A DNA stretch of 64,000 bases from Cornus controversa (GCA_026545225.1 CM048850.1:7365501-7429500); one strand, 5' to 3'. Positions 1 to 12,339 are shown, numbered from the stretch's first letter. Notes: generated by a model from the sequence alone, not told the origin. Translations and numbers: made by a program.

Positions 1-964
1 CACCTCAAGATTATCACAATGTCATCACACTCATATCATGAAAATCATCATGCTTATGCATTTCACAAGAAAAATCATATCTTTCATGTACAAGTCTATA
101 AAAACTCACATTTTTCATGTTTTCACCAAATGAACACATTTTTTTATCAAGAACATTCATAGTCTCATTTGCACATACACAACATATATAAGTTCTAACC
201 AACATGCTAGACATTTATACATGCATAATCACATTGGTATACATATATACACATATACATAATCCTAAACTCAAGAAATCCCAATCTATCTTTCATGTCA
301 CAAGTATGTGACCTATAGAATCAAAGTAAAGATGAGTCTAACACCCCTACCTCAAATTCCCAAGCTTTGAATCCAACTTTGAGAAATCCCAGCTTTCTCA
401 ACTTCATGAAATGGAGACTTTGATCGGTTCAAACCGATGCCCTTGATGTCCCCTACACACTTTCCTTCTTCAAGATTTTCCAAATCACACCTTAAGGCCC
501 TCAAACTCTAGAGAGAAGGGAGAGAGATGAAGTGGTAGCTTTAGAGAGAGAGAGAGATCCGTAAAAATGAAAATCTCTGACTTCTCAGATATTTATCTCA
601 ACCCTAGGGGCGCGAAATGACCATTTTACCCCCGGCCACTTAATGTACCTTCCTGAGTTCGGAATTAATTTCCAAAAATTCCGTTGGACTCGAAATCACT
701 TCCTTAACACTCTAAAAATTTTGTTTAGTCCATAGTCAAAAATAAAATTGCTCAAATTTTCTGGACCCACTTAACCTCATCCCGGGCTCCCGTTGACCAA
801 AAAGTTAAACTTTTTCAAAAGTCTCCAAAACTTTCCAAAACCATATTCTAACCTTCTAAACATGTTTCCTGCATCCAAAACATGTTAAATATCATTAAAA
901 ATGCATTTAAAGCAATAAATGACAAAAATTGAAAAATTGACCAAAATTGGGCACGGTCTCTACA
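1..964 (-). repeat. 3' LTR (partial) of a Ty3/gypsy chromovirus
   Basis: On the minus strand the LTR begins TGTAGAGACCGTGCCC at 964, directly after a polypurine tract, and runs off the left edge of the window. Only its first 964 bases are present, so the far end and the target duplication cannot be seen. It contains a short GA microsatellite near 545-560. The boundary is inferred from the TG start next to the tract and from the pol frame that ends just upstream at 1011. Confidence 0.7.
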
Positions 965-975
965 ATCTCCCAACC
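965..975 (-). other. Polypurine tract (PPT) of the chromovirus
   Basis: The minus strand reads GGTTGGGAGAT immediately before the TG of the LTR. This is the usual place for the plus-strand primer of an LTR retrotransposon. Confidence 0.65.
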
Positions 976-1010
976 TTATAAGAATTTCGTCCTCAAAATT
1001 AGAATGTACC

Positions 1011-3507
1011 TCAAGTGGTGAGCAACTCGGGATACTTTGAGCGAACTTCTTGTTCTCGCTCCCATGTAGCTTCTTCCACCCCCTGATGCCTCCAAAGCAC
1101 CTTAACCAATGGAATGGTCTTTCCCCGAATCACTTGTTCTCTAGTGTCCAAAATCTGAATTGGTCTTTCCTCGTATGACACATCCTCCTCCACCTCAAGG
1201 TTTGCCCAATCAAGTACATGTGAAGGGTCTGGCTCATACTTCCTCAACATAGACACATGGAAAGTGTTGTGCACACTTGACAATTGCGGTGGCAATACCA
1301 AGCGATAAGCAACCTCTCCTACCCGATCCAAAATCTCAAATGGTCCAATGAACCGTGGCACTAGCTTGCCACTACAACCGAACCTCATCAAACCTCTCCA
1401 TGGTGAGACCTTCAAAAATACATGATCCCCCACCTCAAATGCCAAAAGTCGCCGCCTTCTATCGGCATAGCTTTTCTGACGACTCTGGGCCGTAAGTAAT
1501 CTTTGCCGAATTAACTTGATCTTCTCCGTAGTTTCCTGAACTAAATCTGGTCCCAAAGAAACTATCTCTCCAACCTCAGTCCAACAAATAGGTGACCTAC
1601 ATGGTCTACCATACAAAGCCTCGAATGGAGCCATCTCAATGCTAGATTGATAGCTATTATTGTATGCAAACTCCACCAAAGGAAGGTGATCTTCCCAACT
1701 ACCCCGAAGGTCAAGTACATACGCCCGCAACATATCCTCCAAAATCCATATAGTACACTCAGACTGACCATCTGTCTAAGGATGAAAAGTAGTACTAAAG
1801 TGAAGGTCCGTATCAAGTGCTGCTTGAAAACTCTGCCAAAATTGAGATGTAAATTGCGGGTCTTTATCTAAAATAATAAAAATTGGCAGGCCATGAAGTC
1901 TGAGGATCTGCTCAATGTACAATCTACTGAGAGTATCCACATCATCGGTCACTCTAATGGGAATAAAGTGAGCTACTTTCGTCAACCTGTCAACGACAAC
2001 CCAAACTGCATCGTGACCCCTCCTCAACCTTGGAAGTCCCGTCACAAAGTCCATAGTGACATGCTCCCATTTCCACATAGCCACAGGCAATGGCTGTAAC
2101 AAGCCTGCCGATCAATGATGCTCGGCCTTCACTTGTTGACAAGTGAGGCACCTCACCACAAACTGAGCTACATCCTTTTTCATACCCTTTCACCAATACT
2201 GTCGGCGTAGGTTATGATACATCTTGGTACCACCTAGATGTACTGCTAGCCTCGAGTTATGAACCTCTCTCAGAATATCACCTCGACAAGCTAAGGAACA
2301 AATATTTTCCCCTTGAATCTCATGCTTTCATCTAAATGGACTATCCATCCATCCACCACTTCACCACCCGAAATCCATGTGTGAATAGTCTCAGCCTCAC
2401 TATCCTTCCTCTGCTCTTCAATCACTCTGCTCACAAGAGTTGGTTGAGCGATAAGAGTAAATAATATTGCCGGTCCATCATCCTCACTGAAATGCAATCC
2501 CATTTCTGAGATATCTTCCATCATCTTCCACTCCCGTATGGCTAAGCTCGCTAAGCTACCATGTGACTTTCTACTCAGTGCATCCGCTACCACATTAGCC
2601 TTTCCTGGATGATATTGTAATTCAAAATCATAGTCTTCCATGTATTCCATCCACCTCATTTGCCTCATATTCAAATCCTTTTGTGAGAAAAGGTATTTGA
2701 GACTTTTGTGAGCCGAAAATACTTCAAACTTCTCACCATACAAATAATGTCTCCACACCTTAAGTGCAAAGATCACAGCTGCCAATTCCAAGTCGTGTGT
2801 CGGGTAATTTTATTCATTCGTCTTTAACTGCCTTGAACCATATGCCACTACTCGTTCGGTTTGCATTAGCACACATCCCAAACCAAGTCGTGAAGCATCA
2901 CAATAAATTGTATACCCCAACCCACGTTTTGGAATGATCAAAATTGGTTCCAAAGTCAACTGGTCCTTTAATTCCATGAATGCATGCTCGCAAGCATCAT
3001 CCCACACAAATTTCACTCATTTTTGAGTAAGCTTTGTCATTAGTGCTGCTAACCTCGAAAAGTCCTTCACAAACCTCCGATAATACCTGGCTAATCCTAA
3101 GAAATTACGTATCTCAAATACGCTCTTAGGTCTTTCCCAACATGCCCAAGGAATTTCACTTTCGCTAGCCAAAATTCATATTTCTCATATTTAGCGTATA
3201 ATTGATGTTCTCTTAGAAGCTGCAACACAATCCTCAAGTGACCCTCGTGCTCCTCTTCCGAAGATGAGTACACTAGGATGTCATCAACAAATACAACCAC
3301 AAACTTGTCCAAGTAAGCATTGAACACCCTATGCATTAGATCCATGAATGCTGTCGGTGGATTCGTCAAACCAAATGGCATCACCAAAAACTCGTAGTGT
3401 CCATATCATGTGCGAAAAGTAGTTTTTGGAATGTCCACCTCTCTAATCCCTGACTGATAATAGCCCGATCTCAGGTCTATCTTTGAGAAACATCTCGAAC
3501 CCTTAAG
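1011..3507 (-). pseudogene. Chromovirus pol remnant: RT, RNase H, integrase, chromodomain
   Basis: Degenerate polyprotein of a Tekay/Del-like Ty3/gypsy element. In order along the minus strand: the RT palm (3507-3097, catalytic FVDD seen as [11 protein letters not shown]), the RT connection (3016-2810), RNase H (2791-2291, ending in the linker [15 protein letters not shown]), the integrase core (2102-1776), and an open stretch with the integrase C-terminus and a chromodomain (1742-1011). The chromodomain occupies about the last 50 residues (LVKVLWRHQGVEEATWE), which assigns the element to chromoviruses; in the family this module guides integration through histone marks. A TAG at 1776-1778, just before the catalytic DGQSE, and several frame breaks make it inactive. 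The 5' part ends abruptly at 3507 against an Athila gag. Confidence 0.85.
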
Positions 3508-3887
3508 TTGTGGATTTTTGTAGTTGAGCACACTTCAATGAAGTCATCCAGATGCTTATAAGGGTCTTCTTGAGTCAGCCCAAAATAAGATGGTAACATC
3601 TGAATAATGCTGGACTTGATCTCATAATTCTGTGCTATGACATTGGCTAGTTAAAAACTAGCTGGTGAGGTATATGTCTCAGGAACATAGTAGTCCCTCA
3701 GCAATCTAGCCCTTTCTCCATCAGCATTAGGAACAAGGTTATTATTCCTCTCTTCTGCCATGTCTTCAATTAATTCTTCCTCTTGCACAATGGTATCAAC
3801 AGGGATGTTCCTCTGTTGTCTAAGAGTACGTTCAGGCTCAGGATCAAGAGGTATCAAAGGATCAGCCATAGAACGACGACCTTGCAT
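3508..3887 (-). pseudogene. Athila-like gag N-terminus (element A), truncated
   Basis: The first about 125 codons of a gag protein starting MQGRRSMADPLIPLDPEPE at 3887, nearly the same as the gag of element E (60528). It is read on the minus strand just downstream of an LTR and a tRNA-Asp primer site. A TAA at 3651-3653 replaces the glutamine codon found at this place in E and B. The homology stops at 3508, where chromovirus RT begins, so everything downstream of the gag N-terminus is gone. The junction has no LTR terminus, so it is a deletion or recombination joint rather than an insertion end. Confidence 0.8.
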
Positions 3888-4017
3888 ATATTAACCAAAA
3901 ACACCTGAAAAGAAAACAAAAACAAAATTAAAAATAAAATATAAAATATAAAAATTTCCTAAACTAAAAATTCAATTAAAATTAATTCTGTAAAATCCAA
4001 TCAATCAAATAGATAAT

Positions 4018-4034
4018 CCCCGACAACGGTGCCA
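4018..4034 (-). other. Primer binding site (tRNA-Asp) of element A
   Basis: Minus strand TGGCACCGTTGTCGGGG, five bases inside the LTR. It differs from the complement of the plant tRNA-Asp 3' end (TGGCGCCGTTGCCGGGG, compare 39841) at two CpG positions, as expected from deamination. Confidence 0.75.
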
Positions 4035-4039
4035 AAAAT

Positions 4040-5544
4040 TGATTAGTGTGTGAGTGTGACTCAAAAAGTATATCAATTAAAAATTACCACACTTCGCAAT
4101 AGAACGAATTCCTTGCAGAATAGGACTATCGAAAGGGGTGTCGAACCTCAGGGATTATGGTCTGATGAGTTGGAATACGGAATTAATTCTAATTAAATTT
4201 AAGAGAAAATAATTCTGATTTTTAAACTAATTAAAAAGTAAAATAAAATAAATCAAAGTAAATAGAAAGTGAAGATAATATGAGAGAAATCTAGGGTATT
4301 TGACTTCACCACCAACTCCACAATCAATGGTCAATTGAATCAACTATGGGGAATTATATCATGCATAAGTGGTGTCGGTGGCTACAAGCTCACCTTCATC
4401 CGTCAAGAAAATAGCATATGATTAAGGCTAAGTCATGGACTATCTTCGATTGGCATGGGTCATCTGCCTAACTACTCTAATCTAGGGTGCAGTATGGTTC
4501 ATCTTCTCTAGGCATAATCCATCAAAGCTTTTAATGATATATTCAGTAATTACCATTGTGTAATAATCGCTCTCATGATCACAGAAAATAAGAGAGATTG
4601 AGTTCAATAACAACAACTAAATATCTAAGACAAGATAAGAAATCATTGAAACTAAATTTACAAGACTTTTATTGCTCAATTCTATAATAAGAATCCTCTA
4701 AATTACAAAATCTATGCATGTATATAAAAGTCCCCAATAATTAAAATAATCAAACCATTGATGCTTTGTTAGGGCTACATCGAAATCCTAGTGGATGAAC
4801 TAGCCGCTCATGGTAGAAGAAGAAGCTTCAACTGTTGAGGAAGAAGGCATCATCTTCATGAATTATGCGTATGACTTCGTTCTCCAATGGCTCTGCAAAG
4901 TGTATCTTCTGTTCTGCCCTCAGCCCTCTTAGACTCTCCAATCTCTGTAATCTCTCTCCAACTTAGCCTCCAATTCTTCACTTTATTCCCCAAGAGAATA
5001 CACCAAAGTCCTAATCCAATTAAGAATTAATTAGGTTTTCCCGCAGCACTAATCAGGTGGGTTTTTCCTGCTGACGTTCGGCCCAACTTTTGACCCAGTA
5101 GAAGTCCGATTCACGAAATTTTCGTGAAATATAAAAGTGTGCAGAATCAAATTTCGTTCAACCCAACTGAACATTAAGTCAATTTGAGGCTCGAAAATAA
5201 TACTTCTGGTCCATTTTCCAAAACGGGATTAAGACTGTATTATGCGCAGATTTGGGCTTCAGGCCCGAAACCTTCTTAAGCAGCTGTAATTCTCTTGGAC
5301 CTCTTCCTTGGGCTGATTTGAGTTGAAATAAATGGTTGAATGGATCTCCTTGGAGTACGCTTCCTCTAACCATCTTGGATGTCTTCTTTAAAAGCCCAAA
5401 ATCATGGTTTTAACGGAAATAATCACTAAGGCCCTGAAAATACAGAAAACACTAAAACAAAGTAAAATAACAAAATAATCTATTACTAAGAGAATAAAAT
5501 ACATAAGTTAAGAGGTTAGAATGCGTAACATTCAACACCTATCA
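4040..5544 (-). repeat. 5' LTR of Athila-like element A
   Basis: A 1505-bp LTR, TGATTAGTGTGTGAG... to ...CACCTATCA on the plus strand, so minus-strand element orientation. It aligns along its length with the LTRs at 38409, 41394, 51507 and 60674. It shares with the solo LTR at 41394 a block (about 4800-4870) that differs from the B and E LTRs, so at least two LTR subfamilies are present. The right end lies directly against a receptor kinase fragment. Confidence 0.9.
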
Positions 5545-6201
5545 GCTAGTGGTTATGGAGGTTGTATTCTCATAGCTCGAATGAGAATGGTAGTTGGACA
5601 ATTGAGTGGTCTGCACCAGATGATAGGTGTGATATTAACGACGTGTGCGGCATTAATGGGTTTTGTGTTTTCATGGATCAGGATCCTTCTTGCACTTGTC
5701 TTCCTAGTTTTGTTTACATTAATAAATTGGATAACATCATGTTGGAGGACAGCGCAAACTCTGCTTTCTTTTCCATTACCAAAGAAGATTATAAACATGC
5801 TTATTTAGAGGGCTACAACTGCAAAGCCGCGACATTTCAAAACCAGGAGTGCTGAAAACAAAAATTTCCATTGAGATTTGAGAAGAGACAAGTAGATGAT
5901 TCAACTACAACTCTTATCAAAGTAGGCACTGGGGGATTGACCGACAGGAATGACAGCCCCACTGCAACTACGGGTTCCTAAACCAGGCAAGAAAGAACAA
6001 CAAATGGACATTTTTATTATTGGTTAACTTTTGCATTTATTTTACTAATACTCATTGTTGCTCTTGTATATAGACATCGTATTTGGGCATATGAAGAGCT
6101 TCCTACTGAACGGGAAGATGTATTGATTAAGGATGTAACCTTGCTGATCATTTTCCTATGGTGAACTTGAAAAGTCAACTATTGCTTCAAAGAAAAATTG
6201 G
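5545..6201 (+). pseudogene. G-type lectin S-receptor-like Ser/Thr kinase fragment
   Basis: Part of a plant lectin receptor kinase of the RLK1/LecRK type. The plus strand reads the end of the lectin/S-locus region (SHSSNENGSWTIEWSAPDD), then a cysteine-rich EGF-like part (CDINDVCGINGFC), a PAN-like part whose usual cysteines are partly tyrosine (KEDYKHAYLEGYNC), a stop near 5853, a transmembrane helix (about 6021-6075, WLTFAFILLILIVALVY) and the juxtamembrane start of the kinase domain (YGELEKST near 6160). The copia LTR begins at the expected glycine-rich loop. Both ends are cut by retrotransposons. It has stops and at least one frame change, so it is a relic. In intact family members the protein sits in the plasma membrane and signals after ligand binding. 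Confidence 0.8.
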
Positions 6202-6984
6202 GGTTAAAATAAGAGGAAAGAGACAGAAATATCTTTGAATTATATTAATGAATGATATATAAAATAATAATATACAGTGAGAGTATATATATAGAAGGAA
6301 AAGAAGTAGGTGAGTGGGGAGTAAGTTATCATATACATATGGTAAGTCCTCCAATCATAGGAATCATAATTTAATATGAAAAATGTTAAATATAAAATTG
6401 AAAAAATTAGATTTTGGTGACCAAAATTAAAAAAATTTAATTTACAGTGACCTTAAACTCAATAAAAGGTAAATAGTGATCAATCTTGAAAAGTAATTAC
6501 CAATGAGTGACCATTTAACTTTAATGTCAAAAATACCCTCCCTTTTATTGAGAAATTCTCAATCCCTTATTCGTCTTCTCCAATCTCAATTCTAAATATC
6601 AAATCTTCAAAAGATATAAAAATATTATAGAAAAGAAAGTATATATATAGAGAGAATCTCTCTCTCTCTCTCTATATATATTGAGACATATATGTATCTT
6701 ACAATTAATGTATGTGCATATATGATTTTTTTTTCTTTGGTAGATTTTAGGGCTCCAATGATACAACAAGAGTTATAACTTGAAATGAATTAACTGTTTG
6801 ATACTTGATATAAAAAAAAGAAAGATTTAGAGAAGAAGTTGATAATCAACCCTCATGAGACAGTAGGTAATATGTTTATTAGCCAAATATATTCATATCC
6901 TCCAATATTCCTTATTAATAATTAATTGCACCCAAATTAAGTTTTTTATTTTTATTTTTTTGTTAATGAGATATTAATATACAA

Positions 6985-7021
<37 letters not shown>

Positions 7022-7306
7022 CTTTTTTAGAATGTATATATATTCATATATTGTATACAAGTCATTAGATTCTTTAAATTTTTTGATATTTGAGTTTGAA
7101 AAAAATGAAGAAAATATGGGGATTTCTGGACAGAATGAACGTTATTTTGAGCTTTAAGATTAATTGGTCACTTATTAGCAATTATTTTTTAAGTTTGGTC
7201 ACTATTTACCTTTTATTGAGTTTAAGGTCACTAAATAGCAATATTTTTTCAATTTTGGTCACTAAAATCTAATTTTCCCTATAAAATACACTAATATATT
7301 TCAACA
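6202..7306 (-). repeat. 3' LTR of the copia element, split by a MITE
   Basis: The outer part (6202-6398) and the inner part (7288-7306) together match the other LTR at 12079-12290; between them sits an 881-bp MITE with its target duplication. The minus-strand LTR starts TGTTGAAATATATTAGTG, preceded by the polypurine tract TTTGCGGGGGAG at about 7307-7318, a common arrangement in plant copia elements. Confidence 0.75.
6399..7279. mobile_element. Mutator-like MITE (881 bp) with 8-bp target duplication
   Basis: Flanked by the direct repeat TATAAAAT (6391-6398 and 7280-7287); the uninterrupted LTR at 12261-12275 has this site once. The ends are long inverted repeats of more than 100 bp: the left arm (6399-about 6520) and the right arm (about 7155-7279) share TAGATTTTxGTGACCAAAATT and CTCAATAAAAGGTAAATAGT. 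The right terminus reads GGGAAAAT inward, typical of Mutator-like elements; the left has TTGAAAAA. No transposase is encoded. The interior holds CT, TA and AT runs (6655-6680, 6990-7016). Confidence 0.8.
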
Positions 7307-7318
7307 CTCCCCCGCAAA

Positions 7319-10300
7319 CTCAAGGTGGGTTGTACGACGCCATCTGGAGTTTGGAAACAAGCTCTCAAAAATGTCTTGGTAGAAGAGATTTGGTGAAGAT
7401 ATTTGCTATCTAATCATGTGAAGTGATTGACCTTAACTGCAAGATATTTTGAAGTAGATGATAATGAATAAAATGACAATCTATCTAATATGTTTGGTCC
7501 GTTCATGAAAAACATCATTGTGTGCAATCTGAATAGCACTTTTGTTATCACAATAGATGTGAGTAGCAGTGGATGAAGAAACACCCATATCCTGAAGAAG
7601 CCATCGTAACCATAAAAGCTCAGAAGTTGCATTGGCAAGTGCTCTATACTTGGCCTCAATACTAGATCAAGTAATAACGAACTATTTCTCACTATGCCAA
7701 GAGATTAGTGAGCTACCAAGAAAGAAGCAGTATCCTGTAGTGGAACGGTGATCTGTTAGGTCGCTAGCCCATCTGCATCAGAATAAGCATAAAGCATCAG
7801 TGAAGACTGATGAGAGAAAAAGAGCCCACGAAATACAATACCCCTGACATAGTGAAGAATATGAATAACAACAGCGAAGTGAACTGATCTCGACGAATCC
7901 ATGAACTGTCTGACGATATGACTAGCATAAGAAATATCTGGACGAGTGATGGTAAGATATATCAGACTACCAACCAACTGACAATACAGAGTGCTATCAC
8001 AAAGAAGTCATCATCATGTGGAGTAAGTCTCACATTAGGCTCAAGTGGAGTATCAACAATCTTGTTGTCTGTGATGCCAGCTTTGAAAAGAAGATTGGAA
8101 TAGTACTTTGCTTGAGTAAGTTAGTAGCCATTAGTAGCTTTAATAATTTTCAGGCCAAGAAAATAACTGAGAGGTCCAAAATCTTTCATTTCAAACTGAT
8201 GATTGAGAAAGTGCTTAAGTTCTTGAATACCCTAAGTATCATCCCTAGTGATGATCATATCATCAAGATAAAGAAAGAGAAGAATAACATCATTTGCAGT
8301 ATGTTAAATAAATAAAGTTAAATCATATGTATTAGTAGAATAGCTAAGGTGAGAAATAGTAGAACTGAACTTGGCAAACCAAGCTTGAGGTGTCTATTTA
8401 AGACCATATAGAGCACGCCTAAGCTAACAAACCTGATGAGGTGGATGATCAAAACCTAGAGGAGGCTTCATATAAACTTGAGCAAATCACCATTGAGGAA
8501 GGCATTTTTGACATTCACCTGAAAAGTTCCCAATAACAAGAAGCAATCACAACAATAAGAGTATGAATAGAAGGAAGATGAGTAATAGGAGCAAAAGTCT
8601 CCTCATAATCAATGACATACTCCTGTGTTAACCACCTTGCCAAAAGTCGGGTTTTATAGTGCTCAACAGATCCATCTGAATGAGTCTTGATTTTGTAGAT
8701 CCATTTACATCCAATGATAGACTTCCATGGAGGTAATTCAAAATCATATATATGAGTTTGGGCAAGTGCATTTAACTCTTTTTACATTGCTTGCTACCAT
8801 AAAGGTTTAGAGAAGGTCTCGTAAAAATTTTGAGGTTCATGAAGGGTTGCATGAGTATGATAACAATGATAGTTATGAAGATGTACAAGGTAGGTTCTTA
8901 CCTGAGTGAATCGACGAAGATCCAAAACAGTGGCAACATCAGGAGTGATTGGAACTCAATTAGAGGAGGGTTAACCATATGTGATGAGCCAGAATGGTTA
9001 ACTATATCTGATGAGCTAGTAGGAGGAGAATCTAGAAAAAGATATGCAGATGTATTTAAAGGAGGAATAGGAAATTGGTGATCAAAAATACCAGTGGATT
9101 TGGATAAGGTATGAAACATTTTATGTTCCTAGAAAATAACATGACAAAAGACTCTAAGGCGTCTCACAACTAGATTATAACACCTATATCCCTTTTGTTC
9201 AAGTTCATACCCAAGAAAGCAACAGAGCTGAGCATAAGGTTGAAATTTTGTTCGCTCATGAGGATGAAGAAAAAAAAAACAAGTACACCCAAAAATTCTA
9301 AGATTACTATAGCCAAAAACTTACCTGTAGAGATGCTCATAGGGTATTTGATTTTGTAAAAGTGGTGTTGGTACACGATTCATGGTATAGATAGTAGTGA
9401 GAGATGCTTCACCCCAAAAAGATGATGGCATAAAAGAAGAAATGACAAGTGATCGAGCCAAATCTAAAATATGTCAAAGTTTTCATTCAGTTCGACCATT
9501 TTGTTGTGATGTATTAGGACAAGAAGAGTAAAAAATAGTGCCATATTGTTTGAGAATATTTTAAAAATCGTTTTACCTGTATTCCATAGCATTATCAAAA
9601 CGAAATTTTTTTATATTTGTAAAAAACTGAGTTGAAACCATTTTGGTAAAATCACGAAAGATGTTGAGTAATTCCCTATGATTTTTCATTAAAAATATTC
9701 AACTGAAATGTGAAAAATTATCCAAAAATATAACAAAATATTGTGCCCCACCTATGGTGGCTATAGAAGAAGGTCCCTAAACATCATAATGAAATAAATC
9801 AAAAGGAGAAGAAGCAAATGACTCACTTTTACTAAATGGTAAAATAGGATGTTTGCTTAATTGACAAGAAATACAATCAAAAGACTCGATTTTAACTGAT
9901 ATTAACAAACCCTTAGATACTAGACTTTTGACTGAAGATACCGATGCATAACCCAAACAAGAATGACATAACTCAAGAGTATGTATAATACTTCGTGTAG
10001 ATGTAGCTATGATAGATGAAGTAGGAAGATGTAAGGAAGAAAACTCAAATAGTCGCTCTGTCTTAGAGCATATCCGAATGATCTGACCTATTAGAGGATC
10101 CTATACAGCACAACCATTAGAGAAAAATGTTATATTCAAACCTACCTTAGTCAATTGACCAATAGACAAAATATTAAGAGAAAGATTGAAAACGAGATAA
10201 ACATTGGAAACAGACAAATTTGACTAAGAGACAGTGCTTATGTGACTAATGGTCATAGTGAAGCCATTATCTGTGTGAATAATAGGTGTATGAGGTGCAG

Positions 10301-11442
10301 GAGTTTGAGTAGTGAGCAAAGGATGGTCAGGTGTCATATGATTGTAGCAAGCAGTGTAAAAAGCCATGAATTAACTGTAACTGGTGTGGTTGAGAAAGCA
10401 TAGTTAGATAAGCTTGAACCTGATTGCTTAGATAGAAACTGGTTGAGAATTGCCTCCAAATCAATAGCAAAAAATATAGATGGAGACTCTTTAGAAGGAG
10501 TAGTAATTGGTGCAGAAGGAGAAGGATGAGATGTCTTCATGGTAGCTATAGCTGCAGCATTGTGAGGTCTCGTAAGTTTGAAGCACTCCTTAATTGTATG
10601 TCTAGATTTGAGATAGTATCTGTAGGAACGTTCATTAGGTCTGGGTTAAAATGATTGTTCTCGCTGATTGGTACCACCACTGTGATGAAAAGAAGAAGAA
10701 TACCTGTTGAGTGAAGGCCCAAACTGAAAAGGCTATGATTGCAAAGACCATGGTGTGTAGATTAAGAAGGAGCAGATGGTGTAGCCAAGATAGGGTGATG
10801 AGTCTAAATCATAGAATGAAGGGTCTGCAGACATGTCTTCTCTCGAATAAGCTCATTAAAAGCTTCATCCAGTGATGAGAAAGGTGAGTGATGAAGAAGC
10901 TGACTACGGACGGGCTCATAATCATCATGAATATTCATCAAAAATTGATAAAGGTGCATCTGATCATGATACTCAAAATTTATTGCTCTCTGAGGTAACA
11001 GTCCATAATGGCTCTGATAAAGCTTGTTGATCCCAAAAACACTTTATGCGAGCAAAAAACTCATTAATCCTCTGATTGAACTCTTGTTTAAGATGACAAA
11101 GTTGGACCATTAACTGATACTGATAAGCACCATTAGACCCAGAATATCAAAAAATACGCATGTCCCAAACCTTTTTGGTAGTTTCATAACTCCCAAATTT
11201 CATACTAATGGAAGAAATAGATGTGTTACAGGGCCATGTGATAATCTTGTGATTATTGCTATCTCAGTCCTCAACACGAGTAGGAAAGGCTTCATCTTTC
11301 TCATCAATATCCTTAAGAGGTAATTTTTGATCACCATAGCTTACATCCTTTAAGAAAGTTGCGCATAGATTGACTCTAAAAAACTATAGTTGTCCCTATC
11401 AAGTGTAACAGAAATTGGGTGAGAAATCTCATTTTGAGCCAT
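7319..11442 (-). pseudogene. Copia gag-pol remnant
   Basis: Read from an ATG at 11442 towards lower coordinates. Gag begins MAQNEISHPISVTLD, the retrotransposon gag (UBN2) type, matching the copy at 29097. A linker (about 10540-10334, DLEAILNQFLSKQSG) also matches that copy. Integrase remnants lie at about 10000-9170, RT at about 9100-7900 with the catalytic YLDD at 8259-8270, and RNase H at about 7980-7400 (GSLIYLTITRPDISYA, YSDAD). The region has many stops and frameshifts, and no open stretch exceeds about 100 codons. Domain order gag-integrase-RT-RNase H assigns it to Ty1/copia. Confidence 0.8.
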
Positions 11443-12066
11443 TTAAAAATTCCAACTGACAAACCATACTAGAAAATTGGAATCAGCATAAACTTTCAAG
11501 CAAGGTAGGCTTTGGAAAAAAAATTTAGGTGATGTTGTTGACGTGGAAGTACCGATGATATGACAGGGAAAGGACTGACGTGGCAAAAAAAAGATGACGT
11601 TTCACTGACGTGGCAGTCAAAGATGACATGGCATATGATGTGTGACTGACGTGTTAGAAAAAGCGGGTATGTCACTGACGTTACTGATGACGTTGCAAAT
11701 ATTATGTACAATTGGTGTTAATGTAACAGCTGACGTGTTAGTGGATGCTGAGTTAGCAATGACTTGGCGCGTGTGGTAGCACATGAAGAAGTGTGTAGGC
11801 GCATGGCGGTGCTTGGAGGCACGTGGCGGCGCATGATGATGTTCCAAAAAAATAGAGTACTCTCGCGGCGCATGTGGGCGCTTGGAGGCTTCGTTCAGGC
11901 TGGATTTTATGATGCCTTGATTGTCTAGTCGAGGGCTTCGTTTTGATATATTCAAAAGATTGAAAAGAGTTTCAGAAGTGAATTTTCGGAACCAACTAGA
12001 AAAGAGTTCTCTTTAGGTGATAAGAACAATTAAGCAGAAGAAGAAAATGAGGGTTTTAAAACCTTT
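11443..12066 (-). promoter_or_regulatory. Long leader of the copia element with a TGACGT cluster
   Basis: The 624 bases between gag start and primer site are unusually GC-rich for this window and hold eight exact copies of TGACGT in about 200 bases (11539, 11576, 11595, 11606, 11647, 11676, 11688, 11731), the core of as-1/TGA-type bZIP binding sites. An open frame of 112 codons on the minus strand (11955-11617), rich in His, Pro, Thr and Ser, covers part of it but resembles nothing I recognise. The regulatory role is inferred from motif density only. Confidence 0.45.
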
Positions 12067-12078
12067 GTTCTGATACCA
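12067..12078 (-). other. Primer binding site (initiator tRNA-Met) of the copia element
   Basis: Minus strand TGGTATCAGAAC directly abuts the LTR at 12079. It matches the usual TGGTATCAGAGC with one change. Confidence 0.8.
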
Positions 12079-12290
12079 TGTTAAAATAAGGGGAAAATAG
12101 ACTGAATTATCTCTAAATTATATTAATGAATGGTATATAAAATAATATACAGTGAGAGCATATATATATGAAAAGAAAAAGAGATAGGTGAGTGGGGGCA
12201 AGTTATCTTATACATGGTAAGTCCCCAATCATAAGAATCCTAATTTGATATGGAAAAGGTTAAATATAAAATACACTACTAAATCTTGCA
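12079..12290 (-). repeat. 5' LTR of the copia element
   Basis: A 212-bp LTR starting TGTTAAAATAAG (plus strand) next to the primer site. It matches the outer and inner parts of the split LTR at 6202-7306. The last about 15 bases have diverged, so the right edge is approximate. Confidence 0.75.
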
Positions 12291-12339
12291 GAGTTGAAAA
12301 ATAATTAAAGCTAAAGTGCTCTCCAATACGAACCTAAAC

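Larger units (their letters stand above)
6202..12290 (-). mobile_element. Ty1/copia retrotransposon, degenerate but LTR to LTR
   Basis: A 6.1-kb minus-strand element with about 215-bp LTRs (6202-7306, interrupted; 12079-12290), an initiator-Met primer site next to the 5' LTR, a polypurine tract next to the 3' LTR, and gag and pol between. It lies inside the start of the kinase domain of a receptor kinase relic. I could not find a convincing 5-bp target duplication: the outer left base is mutated and the right LTR edge has diverged. A truncated relative is at 29097-31250. Confidence 0.8.

Noticed and set aside
5521..5808. 95-codon plus-strand frame
   Set aside because: Out of frame with the recognisable lectin receptor kinase reading at 5562-5855.
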